6,600 nucleotides of DNA. Source: Acidisarcina sp. Its GTDB lineage: Bacteria; Acidobacteriota; Blastocatellia; Pyrinomonadales; Pyrinomonadaceae. Below are positions 1 to 5,597 of the stretch, in pieces. Below the pieces are notes generated by a model, which was given only the letters and a program-made list of their open reading frames with translations, did not search any database and was not told the DNA's origin. The position numbers and the translations under genes were made by a program. Within the stretch, counting starts at the first letter, position 1. The number at the start of each line of letters is the position of its first letter. The stretch spans positions 1 to 6,600 of the forward strand of contig JAJNPX010000527.1 in assembly GCA_021155145.1 (NCBI GenBank), read 5' to 3'.

Positions 1-88
1 TTCTTTGAAAATCAGAACAACGGCACAGGAGCGACCGGGCAGGAAAACCATGTCCGATCGGGAAAATCAGAGCGTGTTCAGCAAAGGT
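1..88. other. Non-coding left edge with a 10-bp direct repeat
   Basis: No gene start, RNA gene or terminator is recognised here. GAAAATCAGA occurs at 7-16 and again at 62-71, exactly 55 bp apart. The minus-strand frame continuous with carB stays open through this stretch to the edge, but its translation resembles no family I know. The function is unknown; a gene beyond the left edge may overlap it. Confidence 0.4.
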
Positions 89-130
89 TGGAAACCAAAA
101 ATTATCTTTTGAGAAAAACTTAGGTTTCCA
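89..130. repeat. 8-bp inverted repeat built from the GTTTCCA motif
   Basis: TGGAAACC at 89-96 and GGTTTCCA at 123-130 are exact inverted copies separated by 26 AT-rich bases. In a transcript reading left from carB this would form an 8-bp stem just beyond the candidate small ORF; its TAA falls at the base of the loop. There is no T-run after the stem, so it does not look like a standard intrinsic terminator, although the loop itself has two T5 runs. It could still act as a 3'-end stabiliser or processing site. The arms are members of the same motif family as the 190-256 array. Confidence 0.55.
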
Positions 131-263
131 CGCCTTCCCAAACGCCATAACCGCAATTGGTACAATCACTTGCGGCGGATATCTGAGGAGTTTCCAAATC
201 AGTTTCCAAGCCGGTTTCCAACTTGGTTTCCAAGCTGGTTTCCAGCAAGTTTCCAAAAGGCAT
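120..263 (-). CDS. Possible 47-residue protein with L-E-T-x repeats (uncertain)
   Basis: A short ORF from ATG at 263 to TAA at 122-120, starting 20 nt after the carB stop in a different frame. It reads MPFGN, then LLETS, LETK, LETG, LETD, LETP, then a non-repetitive tail containing CTNCGYGVWEGVET. The tandem array is read as TTG GAA ACy NNN, so besides the fully variable fourth codon the only variable base is a synonymous Thr third position. The last codons GTG GAA ACC come from the degenerate copy at 124-131, which is in the same frame as the array. The tail has a C-x-x-C pair, as in small metal-binding knuckles, but only one pair. Against a gene: no convincing Shine-Dalgarno is seen, a 12-bp repeat gives tetrapeptide repeats in any open frame, and two other frames across the array are also open. 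No homologue is recognised. Confidence 0.25.
   Translation of the reverse strand: MPFGNLLETSLETKLETGLETDLETPQISAASDCTNCGYGVWEGVET
190..256. repeat. Six-copy 12-bp tandem repeat, core GTTTCCAA
   Basis: The octamer GTTTCCAA begins at 190, 202, 214, 226, 238 and 249. The period is exactly 12 bp four times and then 11 bp. Five copies are perfect and the one at 238 reads GTTTCCAG. The four bases between cores vary (atca, gccg, cttg, gctg), with a tendency to GC-G that makes local CCAAGCTGG/CCAACTTGG near-palindromes. A degenerate direct copy GTTTCCAC lies at 124-131 and an inverted copy TTGGAAAC at 88-95. The array sits in a more AT-rich gap just past carB. It may be a short tandemly repeated sequence of the kind scattered in some bacterial genomes, a protein-binding array, or the repeat part of a small gene (see 120-263). 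The pattern is directly seen; the role is unknown. Confidence 0.95.
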
Positions 264-283
264 CGGCTACGGATTCCCGGAGA

Positions 284-3200
284 TCACTCGGTAACGCCGG
301 CTGCGGTCTGGACGCCGGATCTCTGATGTATCTCCTGCAGACTCCTGACCGTGACCGAAGCTTGCGACTTTTTGGTCGCGATCGCTTCGACCAATGCCTC
401 GGCGCCGGTGATCGTCGTTACGCAGGGTACATTGAACTGCAGAGCCGCCTTGCGGATGGCTTTTTCATCGAAGTGCGAGACCTTGCCGAGCGGGGTATTG
501 ATGATGAGTGCGATATCGCCCTGGCGGATGAGGTCGGCGATGTTCGGCCGGCCCTCGTTCACCTTATAAACGCTCTCGCATTCGAGGCCGACCTCATGAA
601 GCCGGATCGCCGTCCCGTAGGTCGCGACCAGGTCAAAGCCGAGTTTATTCAGCCGCCGGGCGAGCACGACCGCTTGCCCTTTATCGGCATTGGTGACCGA
701 GATGAACGCCTTACCGGACAGAGGCAATTTGATCCCGGCTCCTTCCATCGCCTTTCCATAGGCCTCGCCAAATGTTGCACCCACGCCCATAACTTCACCG
801 GTCGAGTGCATTTCCGGCCCGAGGATCGGATCGACGCCCGCGAATTTCTTGAACGGAAAGACCGGCGACTTTACAAAGATCTGCGGCACCGGGAGCACGG
901 CGGGCAGGTTGAATTCGGCGAGGTTGTTCTTGCCGGCCATCACGAGCGAAGCGATCTTGGCGATCGGCACTCCGGTCGCTTTTGCAACGAAAGGCACGGT
1001 CCGCGACGCCCGCGGGTTAACCTCGATCACGTACACGCGGTCGTTCTGGATCGCGTATTGAATGTTCATCAGCCCTATTACGTGCAGGCCCTTGGCGAGA
1101 AGCCGCGTGTAGTGCTGGATGGTCTCGAGGTGCTCGACCGCGATCTTCTGGGAAGGCAGGACCGACGACGAATCGCCCGAGTGAATGCCCGCCTCTTCGA
1201 TGTGTTCCTGAATGCCGGCGATCACGACCCTGTCTTCGTCAGCCAATGCATCGACGTCGATCTCACCCGCACGCTCAAGAAATTTGTCGACCAGAATGGG
1301 TTTCTCGGGTGAGGCATCGACGGCGGTTCGCATATATTCGTCGAGGCTGGCCTCGTCATATACTATCGCCATCGCGCGTCCGCCCAGGACGAAGCTCGGC
1401 CGGACGATCACCGGATAGCCGATCTCGGCCGCGATCTCTTTTGCCTCTTCGGGTGAGGTGGCGGTGCCATTCGGCGGCTGCGGAATATTCAATTCCTTCA
1501 GCAATGCGGAAAAACGCTTGCGGTCCTCTGCAAGGTCGATCGAATCCGGCGAGGTCCCGATGATCGGCACACCGGCGGAGTGAAGCTGGTCCGCGAGGTT
1601 CAAGGGCGTCTGACCGCCGAATTGCACGATCACGCCCTCCGGCTTTTCGACATCGACGATGTTCATCACATCCTCGAAGGTGAGCGGCTCGAAGTAGAGC
1701 CGGTCCGACGTGTCGTAGTCGGTCGAGACCGTCTCTGGGTTGCAGTTGACCATTATCGTCTCGAGATCGGCATCGCGAAGTGCAAAGCTCGCGTGGCAGC
1801 AGCAGTAATCGAACTCGATACCCTGCCCGATCCTGTTCGGCCCTGAACCGAGGATCATTATCTTTCGACGGTTCGTCGGGGCGGCCTCGCATTCTTCTTC
1901 GTAGGTCGAATACATGTACGGCGTGAACGACTCGAACTCCGCTCCGCAAGTATCCACACGCTTATAGACGGGAGCGATGCCTTTGGCCTTTCTGTGAACG
2001 CGAACGGCGAGCTCGTCGGCACCGGTCAAAAATGCGATCCGACGGTCTGAAAGGCCGAATTCTTTTGCGGTGCGTATCTCGCTATCCGAATACTCATTCA
2101 GCGGCCTTGCATCGAGCGTTTCCTGAAATTCCATGACCTGCGCGAGCTGGTCGAGGAACCACGGATCGATCTTGGTCAAGCGGTGTACCTCGTCGATGGT
2201 GTAGCCGTTTTGCAGAGCATACGTGATGTAGGAAAACCTTTGCGAATTCGGGCGTGCCAGCTTTCGCTGGAGTTCTTCGTGCGGAACGTCAACAAGACGC
2301 AGCGGCTTTACGGCTTCGAGCGATCTGAGGCCCTTGAAAAGCGATTCCTTGAAAGTGCGGCCGATCGCCATCACCTCGCCGACCGACTTCATCTGCGTAC
2401 CAAGCACGTCCTCCGCCCCTGGGAATTTCTCGAAGGCCCACTTCGGTATTTTCGTCACGACGTAATCGATGGTCGGCTCGAACGATGCAGGGGTCTTCTT
2501 CGTGATGTCGTTCGGTATCTCGTCGAGCGTGTAGCCGACGGCGAGTTTGGCCGCGATCTTCGCGATCGGAAACCCTGTCGCCTTCGAAGCCAGTGCCGAT
2601 GAACGCGAAACGCGCGGGTTCATCTCGATGATGCGCACTTCCCCGTTCGCCGGGTTTACCGCGAACTGGATGTTCGAGCCGCCCGTTTCCACACCCACCT
2701 TGCGGATACATTTGATCGACATATCGCGCAGGTTCTGATACTCGACATCGGTCAGCGTCTGCGCGGGTGCGACCGTGATCGAATCGCCGGTATGGACGCC
2801 CATCGGGTCGAAGTTTTCGATCGAGCAGATGATGACGACGTTGTCGTTCAGGTCGCGCATCACTTCGAGTTCGTACTCCTTCCAGCCGAGGATCGATTCT
2901 TCTACGAGGATCTGCGAAACGGGCGACGCCGCAAGCCCGCCTTTCGCGATCTCTTCGAACTCTTCAGGGTTGTACGCGGTCCCGCCGCCGGTTCCGCCGA
3001 GCGTGAATGCCGGGCGAATGATCGCCGGGTAGCCTGTTTCTTCGACTATCGCCTTAGCTTCTTCCCATGTATGGGCGAACCCGCCTTTGGCTGACGGGAT
3101 GCCGACCTCGTCCATCGCCTTCTTGAAGAGCTCTCGATCTTCGCCGACCTTGATCGCGTCGATATTCGCACCGATCAGTTTGACGCCGTACTTGTCGAGT

Positions 3201-3520
3201 ATCCCTTTTTCGAAAAGTTCGACCGAAAGATTCAAACCGGTTTGCCCGCCGACAGTCGGCAGAAGGGCGTCGGGCCTTTCTTTTTCGATGATAGCCGTCG
3301 CCGTTTCCAGAGTAAGCGGCTCGACATACGTCCTGTCTGCGATCTCCGGATCGGTCATGATGGTCGCGGGGTTGGAATTGATCAGGACGACCTCGAATCC
3401 TTCCTGCTTTAACGCCCGGCAGGCCTGCGTTCCCGAATAATCGAACTCGCAAGCCTGACCAATGACAATAGGACCTGAACCAATGATGAGGATCTTTCGA
3501 ATATCTGTGCGTTTCGGCAT
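284..3520 (-). CDS. carB: Carbamoyl-phosphate synthase large subunit (CarB)
   Basis: Large subunit of the cytoplasmic glutamine-dependent carbamoyl-phosphate synthetase. It uses two ATP, bicarbonate and ammonia channelled from CarA to make carbamoyl phosphate for pyrimidines and arginine. It has 1078 residues, against about 1073 in E. coli, and all domains are collinear with that enzyme. The carboxyphosphate ATP-grasp half is about 1-400, with the loop [12 protein letters not shown] at 169-180 and metal/ATP ligands E299, N301 and R303 in the [10 protein letters not shown] motif. The oligomerisation domain is about 400-550. The carbamoyl-phosphate half is about 553-930, with [11 protein letters not shown] at 707-717 and E833/N835/R837. 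The MGS-like allosteric domain runs from about 935. K947, T967, T970, K986 and N1008 align with the E. coli UMP pocket as I recall it, so UMP feedback is plausible. The ATG at 3520 gives the canonical MPKRTDI start, and an in-frame TAA lies two codons upstream. No Shine-Dalgarno is visible. carA is not adjacent on either side within this window. Confidence 0.98.
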   Translation of the reverse strand: MPKRTDIRKILIIGSGPIVIGQACEFDYSGTQACRALKQEGFEVVLINSNPATIMTDPEIADRTYVEPLTLETATAIIEKERPDALLPTVGGQTGLNLSVELFEKGILDKYGVKLIGANIDAIKVGEDRELFKKAMDEVGIPSAKGGFAHTWEEAKAIVEETGYPAIIRPAFTLGGTGGGTAYNPEEFEEIAKGGLAASPVSQILVEESILGWKEYELEVMRDLNDNVVIICSIENFDPMGVHTGDSITVAPAQTLTDVEYQNLRDMSIKCIRKVGVETGGSNIQFAVNPANGEVRIIEMNPRVSRSSALASKATGFPIAKIAAKLAVGYTLDEIPNDITKKTPASFEPTIDYVVTKIPKWAFEKFPGAEDVLGTQMKSVGEVMAIGRTFKESLFKGLRSLEAVKPLRLVDVPHEELQRKLARPNSQRFSYITYALQNGYTIDEVHRLTKIDPWFLDQLAQVMEFQETLDARPLNEYSDSEIRTAKEFGLSDRRIAFLTGADELAVRVHRKAKGIAPVYKRVDTCGAEFESFTPYMYSTYEEECEAAPTNRRKIMILGSGPNRIGQGIEFDYCCCHASFALRDADLETIMVNCNPETVSTDYDTSDRLYFEPLTFEDVMNIVDVEKPEGVIVQFGGQTPLNLADQLHSAGVPIIGTSPDSIDLAEDRKRFSALLKELNIPQPPNGTATSPEEAKEIAAEIGYPVIVRPSFVLGGRAMAIVYDEASLDEYMRTAVDASPEKPILVDKFLERAGEIDVDALADEDRVVIAGIQEHIEEAGIHSGDSSSVLPSQKIAVEHLETIQHYTRLLAKGLHVIGLMNIQYAIQNDRVYVIEVNPRASRTVPFVAKATGVPIAKIASLVMAGKNNLAEFNLPAVLPVPQIFVKSPVFPFKKFAGVDPILGPEMHSTGEVMGVGATFGEAYGKAMEGAGIKLPLSGKAFISVTNADKGQAVVLARRLNKLGFDLVATYGTAIRLHEVGLECESVYKVNEGRPNIADLIRQGDIALIINTPLGKVSHFDEKAIRKAALQFNVPCVTTITGAEALVEAIATKKSQASVTVRSLQEIHQRSGVQTAAGVTE

Positions 3521-3547
3521 CGTTTACTGGCGTATATGCAAACACGC

Positions 3548-3572
3548 AGTATACCCGATTAGAATGACGTAC
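3548..3572 (-). promoter_or_regulatory. Candidate carB promoter
   Basis: TATACT at 3553-3548 is a good -10-like box. With a start about 7 bases on (near 3541) it would give a leader of only about 20 nt before the ATG at 3520. No clear TTGACA-like -35 is seen at 17 bp; that position is T-rich (TTTTGT). GTACGTCA (3572-3565) lies 11 bp before the -10 and also occurs before the TPR gene's -10. Confidence 0.45.
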
Positions 3573-3611
3573 AAAAATTAGCCGCCGCAAAACAGGTTCA
3601 GCCCCGGCGGC
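3573..3611 (-). terminator. Probable intrinsic terminator of the TPR gene
   Basis: On the minus strand, GCCGCCG (3611-3605) pairs perfectly with CGGCGGC (3587-3581) and is followed at once by TAATTTTT (3580-3573). The seven-pair all-GC stem with a T-rich tail is terminator-like and lies 52 bases past the TPR stop codon. The loop is long for the type (17 bases), which lowers confidence. It lies upstream of the carB promoter-like box, so it would insulate carB from read-through. Confidence 0.55.
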
Positions 3612-3630
3612 AAGGTTTCTCAACTTGCCG
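3608..3630 (-). promoter_or_regulatory. Second hairpin overlapping the terminator stem
   Basis: CGGCAAG (3630-3624) pairs perfectly with CTTGCCG (3614-3608) around a 9-base loop. Its 3' arm shares bases 3608-3611 with the 5' arm of the terminator-like hairpin, so the two full stems cannot form together. In a transcript coming from the TPR gene this hairpin is made first. The overlap resembles an antiterminator/terminator pair, but it could equally be a chance GC-rich dyad. No ligand-binding leader or leader peptide is recognised. Confidence 0.4.
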
Positions 3631-3662
3631 ACCGAGGCCTCATCTGGATCCGCGTTCAGGGT

Positions 3663-5495
3663 CTAGTAAGGTATTCTGGGCACCCTTGGCACCTTGCTCT
3701 CGATCTTCCGACGGGCATCGTCAACGACGGCCTTGCCGCTAAAAAAGCTGCTAAGTTCGTTGGCCAGTGCCGGGTTGATCTTTTTCAGGCGGTCCTGCAC
3801 CTTCTTCGCCTCTTTCTTGTTGCCTGTCAGGTGATAGACCTGGCCGAGGTTAACGAGGCCAAAGGCATTGTTCGCATCCAGGGCCGACACGCGCTGGAAC
3901 TGGACCAGCGCATTCGCGAGATCATTAGAGCCGCGGTACGCAAGCCCGAGTTGATTCAGGGCTATCACCCAATCGCTGCGGAGCGATAGAGCCGTATTCA
4001 GCGCCGCGACCGCGCCCTGAAAGTCCCCGAGCGAATTTCGCGTGGCACCAAGGTTGAGATGAGCGGCATCGAGCTTCGGATCCTGCTTGACCGCCGTTTC
4101 CAGATACATCTTGCCGAGCTGCAGCTTGGCCGTCGCATCCGTGTCGCGTTTATTCTGTTTATCCCAGCGGGCGGCGTTGTAATATCCCCAACCTGAATTG
4201 TTGTTATCCACCGGGTCCGGGCTCAACTCACGGGCAGTGTTCAGCCGCGCGACCGATTTGTCCCACTCGTTGGTCTTGCCAAGGCAATATCCCCATTCGC
4301 TGTACAGGTCGGGATCGTTCTTGTAGCCGGGCTCGGCAGCCTTGTAGGCAGCGTTAGCCTCGGCATACCGCTCCAGCTGCCGGTAGGTGCTGGCGAGGTT
4401 GGCCTGAGCCTTATAGTTCTCGGGCTCGAGCTTTACCACCTGCTGGTAGGCCGGCAGGGCATCGGTGTACTTGCCCTGGTTGTAATAGATCACACCCAGA
4501 TCGAACCATGCGCCGGCAAGCATCGGATCGTATTTGACCGCTTCGCGGTAAGAGGCGACGGCCTTGTCAGGCTGATCCATCTTGCCGTACACGGCCGCCC
4601 GTTGATAATAGGCCAGTCCGTTCTGCGGCTCGTCTTTAAGGATGGCATCGTAAGCGGCCAGAGCCTCGTTCGTACGGTCCTGCTTTAGAAGGATCTGGGC
4701 CCGGGCCATTCTGGCCTCCGAGCTGTCAAATCCGGCCGCGGATGCCTTGTTCAGGTAGGTCTCAGCCTCTACGATCTTGCCCGCCTGAGCGTACGCCAGG
4801 CCGAGCGGCAGATAGAGAGCGGTCATCTCCGGATCGGCCTTTATCGCCTTTTCGTAATTTGCGATCGCCTCGTTATTCCGGCCCTTTGATTCGTGTATCT
4901 CCCCGAGTTTGGCATAAGCCGCTGCATTATTCGGATCGAGGGTTACTGCCTCGTCCAGATACTTGATCGCGGCTTCGTTGAGCGATTCGCCTGCCGCTTC
5001 GATGCCGGTTGCCGTCAAAGCCTCGCTGAGGCCAAGCTTTGCATCCGCGTTCTTCGGATTCGCTTTGAGAGCTTCGCGGAAGTTCACGGTAGCTCCCGTG
5101 ATATTACCGGATTCGAGCTGCTTTTCGGCCTGGGCAGTCAGCGTGTTCGATAACTTTAACTTGGCATTTCTCTCCCGTGCACGGGCCCGGGCCGCGGCGG
5201 CCGCTCTCGCCTTCGCGGCGTCAGCCCGTCTCTTCCGGGACGAGACTACCTGAGACCTCACGCGCTCCCGACGCAGGCCCGCCACCGATCCGCCGGCCGA
5301 GAATGACCTGACGGCTCCCCTCTCCTGTGGCTTCTTTCTCGAACCCCGAAAGACGAACACACTCGCACCGCCCGAGAGATCGTCCTCGGGAACGAGGTCA
5401 TTTGCTCGGACATTAACCGCGAGGCCGCTAAACGTCACGGAGAGTATCGAAACGAAGGAGAAAAGTGCGGAAAGCGATCGAGAACTGCGAAACAT
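3663..5495 (-). CDS. Exported TPR-repeat protein, about 13 repeats
   Basis: A 610-residue protein whose exact role I do not recognise. Residues 1-31 look like a Sec signal peptide: basic start, hydrophobic stretch around 9-27, and V-R-A before a likely cut at 31/32. This implies a periplasmic or secreted location. Residues 32-85 are a probably disordered linker rich in G, S and R. Residues 87-114 are almost all Arg, Lys and Ala, a strongly basic helix-prone segment. From about 116 to 575 there are roughly 13 tetratricopeptide repeats with the usual A/G-A-x-x-Y...P spacing; clear copies are at 190-222, 292-324, 326-358, 476-507 and 509-541. One repeat (about 430-474) is expanded by an Asn-rich insert around NNNSGWGYYN. 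The protein ends in a short tail PRVPRIPY. No enzymatic domain is visible, so a scaffold or protein-interaction role in the envelope is the most that can be inferred. The ATG at 5495 is supported by GAGG five bases upstream and by the signal peptide. The neighbours murB and carB do not suggest a function. Confidence 0.93.
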   Translation of the reverse strand: MFRSSRSLSALFSFVSILSVTFSGLAVNVRANDLVPEDDLSGGASVFVFRGSRKKPQERGAVRSFSAGGSVAGLRRERVRSQVVSSRKRRADAAKARAAAAARARARERNAKLKLSNTLTAQAEKQLESGNITGATVNFREALKANPKNADAKLGLSEALTATGIEAAGESLNEAAIKYLDEAVTLDPNNAAAYAKLGEIHESKGRNNEAIANYEKAIKADPEMTALYLPLGLAYAQAGKIVEAETYLNKASAAGFDSSEARMARAQILLKQDRTNEALAAYDAILKDEPQNGLAYYQRAAVYGKMDQPDKAVASYREAVKYDPMLAGAWFDLGVIYYNQGKYTDALPAYQQVVKLEPENYKAQANLASTYRQLERYAEANAAYKAAEPGYKNDPDLYSEWGYCLGKTNEWDKSVARLNTARELSPDPVDNNNSGWGYYNAARWDKQNKRDTDATAKLQLGKMYLETAVKQDPKLDAAHLNLGATRNSLGDFQGAVAALNTALSLRSDWVIALNQLGLAYRGSNDLANALVQFQRVSALDANNAFGLVNLGQVYHLTGNKKEAKKVQDRLKKINPALANELSSFFSGKAVVDDARRKIESKVPRVPRIPY

Positions 5496-5500
5496 ATCTA

Positions 5501-5504
5501 CCTC
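5501..5504 (-). promoter_or_regulatory. Shine-Dalgarno of the TPR gene
   Basis: GAGG lies five bases (TAGAT) before the ATG at 5495 and fixes that start. It is embedded in ATG-AGG-TAG (5506-5498), a two-codon start-stop in another frame that is probably incidental. Confidence 0.7.
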
Positions 5505-5531
5505 ATAATGACGGGCCGTACGGTGGAATCA

Positions 5532-5544
5532 GGCCAAAAAGGCC
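5532..5544 (-). promoter_or_regulatory. Small hairpin at the predicted 5' end of the TPR mRNA
   Basis: GGCC-TTTTT-GGCC on the minus strand falls at about +1 to +13 if transcription starts from the TATACT box. A 4-bp GC stem at the very 5' end could protect the mRNA. It is too short, and lacks a T-tail, to serve as a murB terminator. Confidence 0.3.
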
Positions 5545-5550
5545 CCAAAA

Positions 5551-5572
5551 AGTATAACGTAATCTGACGTAC
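5551..5572 (-). promoter_or_regulatory. Candidate promoter of the TPR gene
   Basis: TATACT at 5556-5551 is the -10-like box, with a predicted start near 5546-5544 and a leader of about 50 nt. The 17-bp-upstream position reads CCGCGT, so no sigma-70 -35 is apparent. GTACGTCA (5572-5565) lies 8 bp before the -10, the same octamer as at carB. A second ACGT at 5560-5557 makes ACGT-N6-ACGT, a possible binding site for a dimer. Confidence 0.45.
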
Positions 5573-5597
5573 TACGCGGAGAATTTTGCGGAACCGG

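Noticed and set aside
190..256. CRISPR array
   Set aside because: The repeat core is 8 bp and the spacers 4 bp, far below any CRISPR dimensions, and no cas gene is present.
170..1312. 380-codon plus-strand ORF starting TTG and beginning with F-P-x-x repeats
   Set aside because: It is almost wholly antisense to carB. Its N-terminal repeat is just the 12-bp array read in another frame, and the rest is the reverse-strand shadow of a conserved gene.
1356..1949. Longer minus-strand ORFs in other frames within carB (such as 1356-1949, 2289-2711 and 3054-3623)
   Set aside because: Arg-rich compositions typical of shifted frames of GC-rich genes; the carB frame is continuous and fully conserved through all of them.
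2682..3310. GTTTCCA occurrences inside carB (around 2684 and 3303) and in the TPR gene (around 4094)
   Set aside because: Single unphased copies explained by the conserved codons they encode; not part of the array.
5498..5506. ATG-AGG-TAG minimal upstream ORF before the TPR gene
   Set aside because: It overlaps the Shine-Dalgarno and is two codons long. Such a string arises readily whenever TGAGGTAG precedes a start, and nothing indicates it is translated.
5532..5544. Intrinsic terminator for murB
   Set aside because: GGCC-T5-GGCC has only four stem pairs and no T-run after it on the minus strand. It also lies at the predicted start of the TPR transcript.
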